64,000 nucleotides of DNA, from contig NC_030679.2 of NCBI RefSeq assembly GCF_000004195.4, positions 15,308,712-15,372,711 of the forward strand, read 5' to 3'. Below the pieces are notes generated by a model. The model ran no database searches and was not told where the DNA came from. It saw nothing but the letters and a program-made list of their open reading frames with translations. The translations under genes and the position numbers were made by a program. This document shows, in pieces, positions 1 through 12,450 of this stretch (position 1 is the first letter of the stretch; each line of letters opens with the position of its first letter). The DNA comes from Xenopus tropicalis. Lineage: Eukaryota > Chordata > Amphibia > Anura > Pipidae.

Positions 1-1044
1 TAAATATAAAAAATGTTCTTGAAAAATGGATTTCAGTGCAGGATTCTACTGGAGAAGCTATATTAACTGATGTGTTTTGAAAAAAACATGTTTTTCCATG
101 ACAGTATTCTTTTAAAAGAACACAGGCAGGTAAACTGGCTCCTGATAAAATTGACCACAATATTGATATATGAATGTCATGATATTGTTAAAAAAAGGCA
201 TGTATACAACTTCCACTTTCCAAGAAAGATTTTCAAATATATGAATGTTGTTTCCATCTGGCACTGGAGCCAGCAGAGCTGAAATGCGTCAGACTGATTC
301 ACTGTATATAGACCCCCCCCCCCCACCCCAAGCTAATAAAGATTATTTATTTTCTTCCAGCTATATATTATATGGCTGCAGCTCATTATCATTGCTTAGC
401 TGTCAGAAAAGGCCATAAGTTCTCAGCTTAGAGGGGGCTGCTCTGAGATGCAGTTTATCCAGCTGCTTGACAGAAATGCAATAACAACACTGATGCTTTC
501 TGCCCCTATCACTTGCATTTTGTATATTTTGCATAGCCTACCTGGTGTCTAGTTTGATGGTTTGATCGTTTCCAGCTGACTTCTTGATATCCTTTTAAAT
601 GCTTTTCAGAAGGGCAAACAGTTTTTAGAGCAGTATGAATAAAATGCACAGTACTGAAAGGAATATACCACCAGTTGTTAAATATGAGGATATTTTTTAT
701 ATGGTCACAGAACCCTTCAGTAACTTCTATTATCCTGATAATTTTATACAGAATGCCAGCCAGTCCCCATAAGAGCTCTCTTCTTTAGGTCTCATGCTAT
801 GGAACACTTATATCTCATGATATCACACCTTTATCTCATAATAACCCCATATCTTCTAGAAGTGAATTCCACAGTCCTTGATGACATGATCACCAGGAAC
901 GTTTTTTTGTGAGGATAAAATCACAATCACAAATAGTTCCATTTTATATTAACAGTCCTCCTCAATCTACATATCTGTAGTAATAAGTCAAATCAAATGG
1001 ACTGTTTTTTTCTTAAAGACATTTCTCAGTTCAGAATAAACTTG
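1..1044. other. non-coding stretch with poly-C tract and an orphan repeat copy
   Basis: No gene is supported. A C-rich low-complexity run sits at about 310-325. Bases about 697-745 resemble the unit of the 130-bp tandem repeat at 62.8-63.4 kb (shared 'atggtcacagaaccc' followed by a similar 'cttct' and 'cctta' pattern). Confidence 0.6.
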
Positions 1045-1047
1045 AGC

Positions 1048-1394
1048 CATGTTTTTATTTTTTATAGTTTTTGAATTATTTGCCTCCTGATTCTTTTCAG
1101 CTTTCAAATGGGGTCACTGACCCCAGCAGCCAAAAATACTATTGCTCTGTGAGGCTACAATTCTATTGTTATTGTTACTTTATATTACTTAGCTTTCTAT
1201 TTAGGACCACCTATATTCATATACAATGCCTGTCTCTATCAAGCCACTGCCTGGTTACAAGGTTAAATTGGGCCCTAGCAACCGCATGGCTGCTGAAATT
1301 CCCATCTGGAGAGCTGTTGAACAAAAAGCTGAATAATTAAAAAACTGCAAATAATGAAAAATAAGGTTAATTTAAAGGTGAACAACCCCTTTAA
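1048..1394. mobile_element. 5'-truncated TTAA-type MITE (T2-like)
   Basis: This is the same family as the full copy at 31981-32435. Both share the 'agtttttgaattatttgcct', 'ggggtcactgacccc' and 'ctattgctctgtga' blocks and end in 'aacccctttaa' or a close variant. The left terminal inverted repeat is missing here; the right end is at 1394. The short open frame at 1071-1340 is repeat sequence, not a gene. Confidence 0.7.
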
Positions 1395-1860
1395 GTCAGG
1401 TGTTAATTCCAGGGCTCCCTTTCATGTGAGCACCAAGGCCTTTGCACATTGCTCCTCATTATGCAAAAATAAATTGCATAGACAGGTCAGTTCCCCTGAA
1501 AAAAAACAGCAGCTAACTCAAGTCACTTCTATTATCCCAACAACAGCATAGTTATTATAATAAGAACATATTGTTAGATAGGGAAATATGTTGTTTCCCC
1601 ATGTCCCCTGCTGTTTGAGACCATGCTAGGAGCCATAAGGTAATGCAGAATAAATTGGGGTAGGCACAATGCTGCTTTGCTAATCATCTTGGTGGAAATC
1701 CATTTTCCACTTCCATACAGCATGTGGAAAGCAGCATGATAATCTACAGAAACATGCCTTTGCCACAGGTCATTACATAAGCACAAGCAGAGTCAAAGCG
1801 ACCTCGGAAATAGGCTAGGCACCAGAGTAAAGTGACAATCTGCCCAAAATATAAGGGCTC
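1395..1860. other. non-coding stretch
   Basis: No coding, RNA or repeat feature was recognised. Confidence 0.5.
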
Positions 1861-2298
1861 ACTAAGCAGTGTTACTCTACGGTGTATTGTAGCATCCCTA
1901 TCTGCTCAAAGTCCAAGCTCTTTTTTTACTTAGCAGTGATTTTCTGCTCTTCATTGTACAATCACCCTCTGCCCAAAGTAATAGGGCTAATTTTCACTAA
2001 GCAGTGTCATTCTTCTCTGTGTTGTAGCATCACTATGTGCCCGAAGTAATAGGGCTAATTTTCACTAAGCAGTGTCACTCTGCTCTGCATTGTAGTGTCA
2101 GTCTCTGTCCAAATAGGGGGAAATTTTACTAAGCAGTGTTACTCTGCTCTCCAATGTAGCATCACTAGCTGCCCAAAATATTAGCTCCATTGACTAAACA
2201 GTGATGATCTGCTGTGCATTGTAGCGTCACTCTCTCCCCAAAGGAATAGGGCTCGTCCTTACTAAGCAGTGTTAGCCTGCTGTGCATTATTGCATCAC
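1861..2298. repeat. ~67-bp minisatellite, about seven copies
   Basis: Units begin with 'actaagcagtgt' or a close variant at 1861, 1928, 1996, 2064, 2128, 2193 and 2261, a period of 64-68 bp. Each continues with a 'tctgctctgcattgtagcatcact'-like region in degenerate form. Copies are clearly diverged, so the array is old. Confidence 0.9.
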
Positions 2299-3824
2299 TA
2301 ATATAAATATCAGTAGGTAGGAGCAGGCAATGCCATAACTCCCATGTTAAGACAAGATATGTCTTAACATGGGATATATATCAAAGAAAGCTAATCTAGC
2401 ACAAAACAATCTCACCTGAAAGAGGGCAGTAATTGCTCTTTTTAGGTTAGGCCACAAGTAAGGTAATCCATACATTATTAGTTACAACAAAGTCACTTAT
2501 AGTGTAGTCCCTTTGGTGCTTAAAGCCCAGAATCTGGGATCAACCACTGAAGATGTTTAAGGATCGAATGGCACACGATTAATATATAATCTAGTGAGAA
2601 GCTATGGCAGAGCAGCAGCAGTGTCCCTGGAGGGTAAGCACGTGTACTAGTCTGACCCACTTACAGCAATACTATATTCAGCAGAATCCCATGCAAATGC
2701 TTGGTGTAGCAAAATCAGCACTGAAATATATAGATATGTAGAGAGCTAACTTGGCAGAATCAGTTGCAAATCTATGGGAGCTGTAATCTCTGATAATATT
2801 AATCACAAATGTTATGCCATGCGTTTATATCACAGTCCAATATGCCATTCACAGGATAATACTACTGGTATGAAAAAAAACCTGATTTTATTATTCATTT
2901 ACCATTCATAGCAATATATATGGAGAGATGACCTGATATTAAAGAGAACAATCACAAAGTTATAGTTCATTATGTTCTCTTAAGACCATGTCCCAATGCT
3001 GTATAGTCTCCTCCCTGACTGTTTAAGGCATGGAAATCAACTAATTTTGTAGAAGCTTCAATTCGATCAGAGCAGTAGGGCACTAGGTTGGTGTTATATG
3101 ACCATATATACTTTACAAAGTAAATGGAGGATCACTGCCCTCACCCTTTTCTGTGATATACTCAAGCATTGAAGATTAAAGTCATTTGTATAGTTAGTAT
3201 TATCCCAATAATGGGAATGGTGTTTCCACCAATGTCACAACCTGTATTCTTATATGTAAATAATACTTATCCATCTATATTCACCTAGGGTGGGAAACAT
3301 CTTTCAATTTAAACCTAAATTGCTACCAAAATACTTGAAACATGTTATTTCTCAAGAACATCTAAAGATATTACTAGGCTCATAAAGACCCTAAAATCTT
3401 GGAGTAGGCCAACTGTGTTGCTACATTACAGCATATTACATTTGCATATTAATCAGTACTCCACTGGACCCACTATCCACCTGGAACCCGAAAAAGTCTC
3501 TAGGTCTTCTCTCCCCTTTGTTACAACCTTCAATTTAGCAGCTGTCAATGATAATTGGATAAAGTAACCTAATGCTGGTATACCTTTAGCTTAGGCAATG
3601 GCCAAGCACTTGTATTGTGATGATCTTTTCTGAGAAAAAGCAAAGTAATTAAAATTCTTAGAACCACTGGCTGCCATTTTTATGACAATATCATTGACAG
3701 GGAAAAAGAACTATTTAATATACCATGGGTAAGGTGATTCTCTTATTTCATGAGATGACTAGCAACAGTTCCTGACAAGAGGGGCACCATGGTTTTTCCC
3801 TGTAAAGATTATAAAGCCAGAAAA
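2299..3824. other. non-coding stretch with one small perfect hairpin
   Basis: No gene was seen. A perfect 14-bp inverted repeat with a 5-base loop lies at 2341-2373 (arms cccatgttaagaca and its complement). The rest shows no recognisable structure. Confidence 0.5.
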
Positions 3825-4000
3825 AGTTGCCCACGGCAAAATAAATTGTCACACGCTACAAAATAAAAGATGCGCGTCTAAAAAAATTGCAACAATTTGT
3901 GCACAACAATTTTTTTTGATGAGCATTTTCTGTGTTTCGCAAATTTTTCACCCTTTAGCGAACCTTTTCAAACTTTCACAGGCAGATTCGCTCATCACTA
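3825..4000. mobile_element. TAGTGATGAGCGAA-family MITE fragment
   Basis: The segment ends in 'attcgctcatcactag', the terminal inverted repeat of a MITE seen again at 9000-9124, 29680-29777 and 38850-38934. Inside are 'gcgaaa'-rich and poly-T stretches typical of the family. The left end is degraded. Confidence 0.65.
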
Positions 4001-4362
4001 GTTATTGATGTTAATTTGCACTGTAGGAGAAGATATGGTAAGGTGATATTATTTTTTAGCATAGGCACCCACTTCCCAGTTCCCAGGATATGCTTCTCAA
4101 TTGACTGTAAATGACCTAAACTGTAGGGCATATTATGGTGGACAGTACAGAAAAAGAATCATACTTTCTTTTGTATCGGTGAAATGTAAGTAGTATATTT
4201 TTTCTAGTTTCTCTAAAAGTGTTAATGAATTTGTTTCTAGCTCTACTTAGAGATTCTACAATAACATCTAGAACAGTATTTTCTAGCCTTAATTTGCCCC
4301 AAGTCAACCAGGCAAGATGTGAGATTTGGGGAAAATGTATAGTTACTCTCCTAGATACTTCT

Positions 4363-4516
4363 GGACTTCCAACCTGAAGGTCAAGTTGGGTGAGGTTTGG
4401 AGAATATGATCAATTGAACTTCCAACCTGAAGGTCAAGGTGGGTTAGATTTGGAGAACATGATCATTTGGACTTCCAACCTGAAGGTTAAGTGAGATTTG
4501 GAGAAGTTCCCCTGTC
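4363..4516. repeat. 53-bp tandem repeat, three copies
   Basis: The unit begins 'gacttccaacctgaaggt' at 4363, 4416 and 4469, an exact 53-bp period, and includes 'gatttggagaa' near its end. The copies are close to one another. Confidence 0.9.
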
Positions 4517-5402
4517 ATTCTTTATTAACTCATGCATTTTTATCTTCTCACAACCAACATGGTTGGGACATGATTTACAGAACAGGGGTATGATCTGTAG
4601 CTGGTGGGAGAATGGTCAACCCAAAAGAATTGAGAAAGAGAGCATGTAACTATCTCTAGCATACATTTCCCTGCAATAGGTACTCTCAATGGCTTATTGC
4701 AAATAAATGTCAGGTTGCAGATATGTCATATAATTAAGTTTAGTGTACACTTATTTAACACCCACCCACCTTGAATTTTCTGTTTCTATTAAAGTGGTTT
4801 CTTCTTTGTTTAATATGGCATTATTTTATTTGCTCGTCTGGCATATAATACAGTTTTTCACCAAGCTGACTGTGAATCCCAAAAATGCAGCACATCTGCT
4901 GATTTATATTTAATATTTTTGCCACTAACTCATAGTTTCAAAGATTTCTCATGATCTTCGTCTTTAGAGGTCAGCACAGAAGAGAAATGAGCAGTGTGGT
5001 ATGTCACATGGGATGCACTGAGGGAAAGACAGAGTATGAGGATGTGGTGGATGAAAAATCCCATCATTTAGGTTTCATAAAGAGACTGATAATTATAATG
5101 GGATGATTTCAGTAATGATATTCCAGTACTTTGGTATAAGGTTTCCAAATAAAGGTGATGTAACCCCTCCATAAACCAGACAACCTAATTTAATTACAGT
5201 TGTAAGAGGATCGTCCAATGAGAGTTTAGTTAACCATTTAGTTAACCATCTAATGGTTAACTATAATCAAATATCAGAAGGAGCAAATATAGTGCTGGAA
5301 AAAAAAAGACTTTTAAAGAGGGCAAATACCTTTTTAAAATGGTCTCCTTTGCACCTTCTAGCTTTCTGAAATAGGAATCCCAAACTTAACTATAGCTGCA
5401 AA
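4517..5402. other. non-coding stretch
   Basis: No gene was recognised. Around 5228-5270 'gttaacca' and 'tggttaac' alternate, giving a short local inverted repeat. Confidence 0.5.
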
Positions 5403-6159
5403 CAGGGTCGGACTGGGGGTTCAGGGCCCACCGTGGCTGCTGCCCCAGGGGCTAGAGATGTAGCGAACTGTTCGCCGGCGAACTAATTCGCGCGAACATC
5501 GGGTGTTCGCGAGTTCGCATGTTTGCGAACTTGTCGTGTATGTTCGCAATTTGGGTTTTTCCGCTGCGTTTTTTCTCGGCCTAAAAACGCCGCACAAGCC
5601 ACACATGGCGTTTTTCAGCAAATCCCGTTTCCATGGTGCTAATAGCGCGAAATAGCAAAAAACGCTTCGTATTTCCGCTAGGTCTGCCAGCTGCCTTTGC
5701 GGTTTTACGCAATGCTGTGTCAACAAAGTATTTTTCAGAGAAATTTTTGCCCTTGATCCCCCTCCTGCATGCCACTGTCCAGGTCGTGGCACCCTTTAAA
5801 CAACTTTAAAATCAGTTTTCTGGCCAGAAATGGCTTTTCTAGGTTTCTAAGTTCTAAGTTCGCCTTCCCATTGAAGTCTATGGGGTTCGCAAAGTTCGCG
5901 AATATTCGCACTTTTTGGCGTAAGTTCGCGAACGGGTTCACAAACTTTTTTTTTGAGGTTTGCTACATCCCTACCAGGGGCCCCACACCCCCCAAGGTGC
6001 CCCACCAGCCGCATCCCCTGCACCCCCTACAGGGGCCCCCGCCACCTGCCCGATGGCCTCCCCTGAGCGTGCCTAAGTGAAACGCATCAGGAGAGGGACA
6101 CCGGCAGCGTTCCCTAGGCCCACTGGGCTTTTTTCCAGTGCCCTGGCAGCCCAGTCCGA
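5403..6159. mobile_element. hAT-type MITE (CAGGGTCGGACTGGG termini), interrupted
   Basis: The left end 'cagggtcggactggg' is mirrored by 'cccagtccga' at the right. The short word 'ctgcaa' flanks both sides (about 5396-5401 and 6160-6165) as a probable remnant of an 8-bp target duplication. The body is split by the inserted element at 5453-5973. Open frames across it are GC-rich repeat translation. Confidence 0.7.
5453..5973. mobile_element. hAT-type MITE nested in the 5403-6159 element
   Basis: The termini TAGAGATGTAGCGAAC and GTTTGCTACATCCCTA form a 16-bp inverted repeat with two mismatches. An exact 8-bp duplication, ccaggggc, borders it at 5445-5452 and 5974-5981; 8 bp is the hAT signature. 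The interior is rich in 'gttcgcgaa' motifs. The element is 521 bp with no transposase. Confidence 0.88.
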
Positions 6160-6165
6160 CTGCAA

Positions 6166-7449
6166 GCCAATTCTTCAGTGAAAATCCTTCTTACTGCTAC
6201 TGCATCAGTCATCTTGCAATAACCTAAAATATTGGGATGACATTGCATTTTCATTTGCCAATTATCAAACTTTTAGGAAGTCACCAATGAGAATGTAGAT
6301 TCCAAGCATTATGTTAGACATCTTTCTGTTATTTTACATACATGGATTATTGTGTCATTTTCATCCTTCATAATATTACACTGTAATCAAACATGGGGTG
6401 GAAGGACATACTGCTGTATGTTTGTTCTGTGGTAGGAAAACATAGTTAAAGCTTCTAGCGCCAGTTGCAGGACCAAAGAACATGTACCCAGATTGACACA
6501 GATCTGGTGAGATACTGCATAATAATTGGGCCACCTGTCTTCAAAACTGTGGAAAAGTTGTATTGCTTTAAGCATGATACAGCAGCTAAAATGTTGGAGT
6601 ATGCTGTGATTTTTAGTCCATTAACATTTGGGAAAACATGTTTTTTCCCCCAATTTTCTGTCTGTAGCATCTGGAACACCCAGTGCTCCTTTGAACCCTC
6701 AGGGGTCATGCCACATGGGGTGTAGCTTTGGTAAATTTGCCTTTGAACTATGCTGCAGATCAATATGATTTATTGTTTGGTTACACAACAAGACAGATCA
6801 GAGACGGGGGAAAAAACAAACATTTTATTTTTCAGAATTATTAAAATATGCCGGTTTCACATCGCCCTTACACTCTGGTTTGCCTTTTTTGGATTAGGCG
6901 TGAGATTACTGAGTCAAAACAGCTGAAGCCTCAAACTCAAATTAAATTCTGCACAGCGAGTCGTATCTCTTGAATAAACAATGGAGCTCCATAAATTCCG
7001 TTGTTTATTTGTGCAAACTCATCCTCAAGGAGGGGAGGGATAGAGCTGTGTATGAACATGGGAGAGGTTTTGTAAAAATTCACTATGAAAACACCCATTA
7101 TTTTAAGCTTAAAGGGTAACTGCTTTAGCTCAAGCAAAATATATTACAATATACAATAGTGTTAGTATTAAAAGTATTAAAAGTATAAACCTTTATAAGT
7201 ATAAACCTTACTCAGATATCCCATTGTACACCCAGACAACCCAAAATTAATAATATTTGAAAGAAAATCTTCAAATAAGAATCTTGCCTATGGCAAGTCA
7301 TGGCCTAAGTCATGTCCCTGTTATCCAACATAGGGACATAACTGTGTAATTCTGATTTTTATGCTATACAGTGTATATTTATATAAGGAAATCGTAATAA
7401 ATATTAAGTCAATATTTAATAGGGAGTTAAATGGCTTATTGTCTAAAAA
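6166..7449. other. non-coding stretch
   Basis: Open frames here (for example 6387-6763) show no family resemblance or splice context. No repeat was recognised. Confidence 0.5.
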
Positions 7450-7450
7450 C

Positions 7451-7656
7451 CTAAGGGTGAAGACACACAGAGCTACTAGTAGCAGCTACTTGTCGTGGCT
7501 ACTAAAATAGACAATGCTGATCATTTACTGATAATTGTCTCTACATGTGTTTTAGCAGAGGCAATTCTCAGTATTGTCTATGACAAGGTATTTTCTGGAG
7601 TTTAGTAGCCTTGAAAAAGTAGCTGCTACTAGTAGCCCAGTGTGTCTTCACCTTAA
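7451..7656. mobile_element. MITE with long inverted ends (CTAAGGGTGAAGACACAC)
   Basis: The left end 'cctaagggtgaagacacac' is mirrored by 'gtgtgtcttcaccttaag' at the right. Subterminal 'tactagtagcagctac' is also mirrored. Total length is about 206 bp, without coding capacity. It directly abuts the next MITE, sharing the ttaa at 7653-7656. Confidence 0.8.
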
Positions 7657-7920
7657 GGGCAGTGATACACGGTGAGAGTCACCCCGCGACAAATCTTCAT
7701 TGTCGTGGGACACCTAAATCACCGGTGGGATGGCATACGCGTCGCTGCGATGTCCCGGAGTCGCCCGAAGTTTCCTCTGAAGACAACTTCGGGCGACTGC
7801 GGGACATCGCAGCGACGCTATGTCATTCCACCAGTGATTTACATTTTAGCCGGTGGGATGGCATTTTGGGGAGATTTGTTGCGCAGCCCCGTGTGACAAC
7901 CCCGTGTGTCACACCCCTTA
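7653..7920. mobile_element. MITE (TTAAGGGCAGTGATACACGG termini)
   Basis: The left end 'ttaagggcagtgatacacgg' matches the inverse of the right end 'ccgtgtgtcacacccctta'. An internal inverted repeat around 7735-7820 uses 'cgtcgctgcgatgtccc' and its complement. It is non-coding; the open frame at 7662-7988 is repeat-derived. Confidence 0.75.
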
Positions 7921-7946
7921 TTTCTAAACCTGCAGTTGTGGGCTAT

Positions 7947-8234
7947 CAGGCCCGGATTTGTGGAAAGGCCACAAAGGCCCGGGCCTAGGGCGGCACAAGT
8001 TTAGGGGCGGCATGCCGCCCCGCCGCAACAGAATTTTTAAATTTGGCTCCCATACGGAGCAGTCGGGACCTCTCCCCACTGCTCCGTATGGGAGTTTAAA
8101 TGTGCGATTGCGCATGCGCGTTGATTGCGCATGCGCACTCGGGGGGGAGAGGACGCCGCGCGTTCGCGCATGCGCACTCGGGGGGGGCGGGGCGGGGGCG
8201 GCCTCGGGGCGCTGAGAACTTAAATCCGGCCCTG
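7947..8234. mobile_element. hAT-type MITE (CAGGCCCGGATTT termini) with perfect TSD
   Basis: The terminal inverted repeats are caggcccggattt and aaatccggccctg. An exact 8-bp target duplication, tgggctat, lies at 7939-7946 and 8235-8242. The interior is unusually GC- and CpG-rich compared with its surroundings, with repeated 'gcgcatgcgc'. It is 288 bp and non-autonomous. Confidence 0.93.
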
Positions 8235-8274
8235 TGGGCTATGCTGTATGGTATCAGACCTCCTGTAGTGTAAC

Positions 8275-8575
8275 AATCCCTTACAAGAAGCTAGTAGGGG
8301 GGCAAGGCCTAACTGCAAAGGAGGGGTCTGATGTTATCAAGGGTGTGACTAGCTGGATTGGCTGAAAGTAGAATTGTTTAGGCAAACCTGATGTCGTAAT
8401 CCCTTACAAGGAGCTAGGGGGCAAGGCCTAACTGAAAAGTCTAAAATTATTGAGGGTGTGGCCAGTTGGAATGTTTTTAATCGAATTATTCAGGCACAAC
8501 TTCTGTCATAATGCCTTACAAAGAGCTAGTCGGGGTCACGGCCTAACTGCAAAGGAGTTGCCCTAAAAACCCTCA
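8275..8575. repeat. ~115-120-bp degenerate tandem repeat, three copies
   Basis: Units start with 'atcccttacaag', 'atcccttacaagg' and 'atgccttacaaag' at about 8275, 8397 and 8510. Each continues with 'agctag', 'ggcctaactg' and then 'gggtgtg'. Confidence 0.8.
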
Positions 8576-8756
8576 AAGGAATATGCAGCACTATTTTATT
8601 AAATTTTTTTCTTTATACATGATCTCTATTACATCACCTTTCTCTTGTTAGATGTTCTCTAGGACTATGCATCTCGCTTGCATTGCCAGAAATACACTGA
8701 ACTATTAAAATAAATTGCATTTAATATTGTTACCATGGCTGTCTCTACCCACTCTA

Positions 8757-9124
<368 letters not shown>

Positions 9125-9178
9125 GGGCATTACAATGTGGCGGAAGTGATAGGGTAGTTGTCCCGCCTACAATGAGCC

Positions 9179-9711
9179 TGATAGGGTTTAAATAGCTTAA
9201 TGCTGAATTTACACAATTTTGTTTTGAATCATGAAGGCCTGTGAATGTGTTACTTCAATTGTTATGATTATCCTCACTATTTTGTCTTTGTCCAAGTTGC
9301 TCTTGGCCTTGATTATCTCAGCTAATATTCAAGGCTAAGAGATCATAATAAAGCTTCAGCAGCTAATTAAATAATTTCTGTATTTCTACTAATAATTGCA
9401 ATGTACCCACCCATGATACGTAAGCATAATGGGATGTGTTTTTCTATCTACTATATAAGTAATATCAAAACAAAATAAATTTGTACTTGTTTGCAATACA
9501 CATACTGGTTGTATCGTTTGTACAAGTTCCCTGATCAGCGCACATGCGCAGACGATATCAGATGTTTCGCCGACGCACAGATTAAATCGGACCGGTCCGT
9601 GACTGCTTATAGGGACAGTGCTACAGGTGCACAGACAGAGTTACAGAGATTTACCCTAACAGTTCGTGCTACAGGTGTTACGAACAGAGATTACAGGATT
9701 TAACCCTTACA
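9179..9711 (+). repeat. 5' LTR of the endogenous retrovirus
   Basis: It begins TGATAGGG and ends CTTACA. It is colinear with 17076-17608 at a constant offset of 7897 with no indels. By eye the only difference is C at 9665 versus T at 17562. A TATA-like 'ctatataag' lies at 9451-9459 and an AATAAA at 9474-9479. The two signals are only about 20 bp apart, so either the U3/R layout is compact or one of them is not used. Confidence 0.93.
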
Positions 9712-9715
9712 GTTC

Positions 9716-9734
9716 TGGTGTCAGAAGTGGGATT
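9716..9734 (+). promoter_or_regulatory. retroviral primer-binding site (tRNA-Leu type)
   Basis: Four bases after the 5' LTR lies tggtgtcagaagtgggatt. It begins TGG, the complement of tRNA CCA, and matches the complement of the 3' end of vertebrate tRNA-Leu(CAA) as I know it. Confidence 0.8.
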
Positions 9735-12440
9735 GGCGACGGGGAAAATCCAGTGGTAAGTAAGAATTTATGTCTAAATTTGACAGTTTTCGTCTTACCC
9801 CTGGCTCTTCTCTACAAGCCAATCTAAAAAGGGTTCAGTTAGCAGTCTACAGTCTCTTACGTGTTGAGACAGAGATACAAGATACAGAGATACAGAGATA
9901 AAAAGAGAATTAGGGATTCTCAGGACGTGTGTGGGAAACATTATTTACTGACTGATTCGTCTCTGCATGTGTATTCCTGTGTTGTCCTGTCTTTGTTATA
10001 TGTTCCTGTAACTGTATTTTATGTATCTACTCATATAAGCACACCTGGTATTAAGAGTGATCGCAAGTTGTTGGGATCTTGATCTCAGTTCAGCCCTAAT
10101 GACTTTGCTTTGCCAAATGTGTTTATATTTTTTCAATTTTGGAAATTTATGGTATTAAGATTTGATCGCGAGAGAAAATTAAAGGTACTGTTGGATGAAT
10201 TACTGTTTGCCTGTGTTGTGTCTTTGTTATTTTCTTTAAAAGTAAATGTTTTTAATATCGTAACACTTATATTTTTAAACTGGTCATCTAAAATTTATTA
10301 CAACATTAAGGAATACCTCTGACTGAGCTAAGGTTTTGTAGGGACCTTAATCCCAGTACAGCCTGTTTGTTTTTTTTGGAATTGTTGCAATTCATTTTCA
10401 TTAAATGAAATTGAAAATAAAGGAAATAATAATGCTAAGAAATTACTATTACTCATTCGTGATAAACTTGCAAGGAATACTGAACCTGGTGTCAGTATGA
10501 TTCTTTCGGTGCGCACCCACACGCTTTGTTGAACTAATTTGGACAAGAATAAATACCGTGAGGACTGATTATGTCTTTAACAATTTGAGCCCAATGTGAG
10601 ACTGCAAGTTTTGTCTGTCTTTAAGCCAAATATGAGAATTCCAGACAGTTTACACGGAATGGGACGGAGACTGATCACCTCCGGGACACGATAAGAACCT
10701 AGGTTTTAGTTTCTTTACCGTGTCATCCCCATATCCTATTGTGAATTAGTCTGTAATTTCGCAGTGGCTTCCTGGCAGCAAGCAAAGACAGGTTCCTCAG
10801 GATTGCAGCTCATTTTAACGGAACCTGCACATGGTATATATTGCCTGATGTTCTGTTTTTCTATGTTTTCTTTTGCCTCCCTATAATTGGTCTCTGTTAA
10901 CAGTCTAAGGTTGTGTCTATGATGTTCAGTAGCAGGAGGATTCTTATGTGCAGGGATAAGAGGGGTTAATGGTTACATTCCAGAGGTGTACATGTTGGTA
11001 AGGGGAGAGTCACTGCGATTGTGTGTGTGTGGGGTGTCATAGCTTTGGTGGGTTAACCTAGTACAGTGTGCGGGAAAGCTATGTTGTGTCAAAGGGTCAT
11101 TTCGGAGTTACAAATTCTCTGTACAAATGAAGCCATTACTTTCAAATTTAGTAATACAAAAAACCGCACAAGATTCTTATCTAAATGGAGATTCCTCATG
11201 CATACCCTTTCTCCCAATGATAGTTCTCATTTGGACTCATTTCCTTACTATCCATAGTTCCATGAATATTTCCAAAACTCTTCTAGCCTGTTTAATTGTA
11301 TCAATAAGAATTGTTTAATGTAGTATTAATCTTATCCAATTGTATCACAATAATCCATGTTTTTCTGCCATTACCTTTTCATCCATAGTCACTTGTAAAA
11401 TTGTTTGAATTGCTCATTGTATTGATCTACTTATGTACCTTATTAATCCCGTTTGGGATTGTTTGTTTCCCAATGATTATTGTACTTGTCTAATATAATA
11501 AAAAAATAATTTTGTATCTCAATTAACTTATGAACTAACTAAAGTGCATGGCCAGGTGTTCTCTTTTGTAACAGAACCCATCTTCACTGAGGGAACTGCA
11601 GCCCGAGGACTAAGTGATGCTAAAGAAATCTGTTTGGAACTACACCTCCCACTGCAAAAAGACCCCAGCCCTGGAAGGAACACTTACATCCGTGCAAAGA
11701 TAACTTATATCCTTTTATATTATTATTATTATTGTTAACATTTATTTATAAAGCAATCAATAACCGATACAAGAGGTGAAGAGGGCTCTGCCTAAAAGAG
11801 CTTTTCTGTGTGTTTACAAACATCTTACTAGCCCAAGAGGTAGCAATTAGATAGAAAAATGGGGTTACGTAGTTCTAGTACAACTCCTTTAATACACAGC
11901 CTAACAAAGCTATGCCCTTTCTCACTGTAGGAGATTCATTAATTATGAAACCCCTAACACCTTCAGATTTTAGGAACATTTTAATAAATGCTCTAGATCC
12001 TAGAAAAATCCTGGTGCCTGCCTTATCTATCCTGTATGTATGTATCAGGGTCAATGCATGTAGAAATGGAAAGATTATGGACTGATAGTCTATGGCAGTT
12101 GCCTTAGCCTGTAAACAAAAGGTTTCAGAGAATGTTAGAGGACATATGGCACAATTAAAGTTATAAACTTGTTTTAGTTAATTTCTGAATGGCCTAGCCT
12201 CACTGCTATTTTTATAAGAAAGATAAGAAAGTGTTAAAAAAAAAAAAAAAAAAAGCAGCATGTTATTTTGAGAGTACAAAGAAAGAGAAACGGGATATCA
12301 GTAGATTTCAAACGTAACTTGTTGACTGTACACCATACAAAGTTTCTATACACCCGCATTCTCACCCTGTTTTCTCAAACAGTATCCTATCAGTAAATGG
12401 TATTTGTCCCCTTGTTAACTCCTTCCTACAGCAAGGCATT
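9735..12440 (+). other. retroviral leader and former gag region, no intact gene
   Basis: No open frame of gag type is present. The largest frames (9861-10082, 10110-10322, 11544-11738) are short and unrecognised. At about 11713-11815 a stretch with 'ttattattattattgttaac', 'atttataaagc' and 'gatacaagaggtgaagag' resembles a dispersed frog repeat inserted in or captured by the element. A run of 20 A lies at 12236-12255. Confidence 0.6.
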
Positions 12441-12450
12441 TCACGCCTGA

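Noticed and set aside
7662..8215. Arg/Pro-rich frames on both strands
   Set aside because: They fall entirely inside GC-rich MITEs.
11544..11738. Frame inside the retrovirus that might be captured host sequence
   Set aside because: No family resemblance was recognised, and it runs into a (TTA)n-type dispersed repeat.
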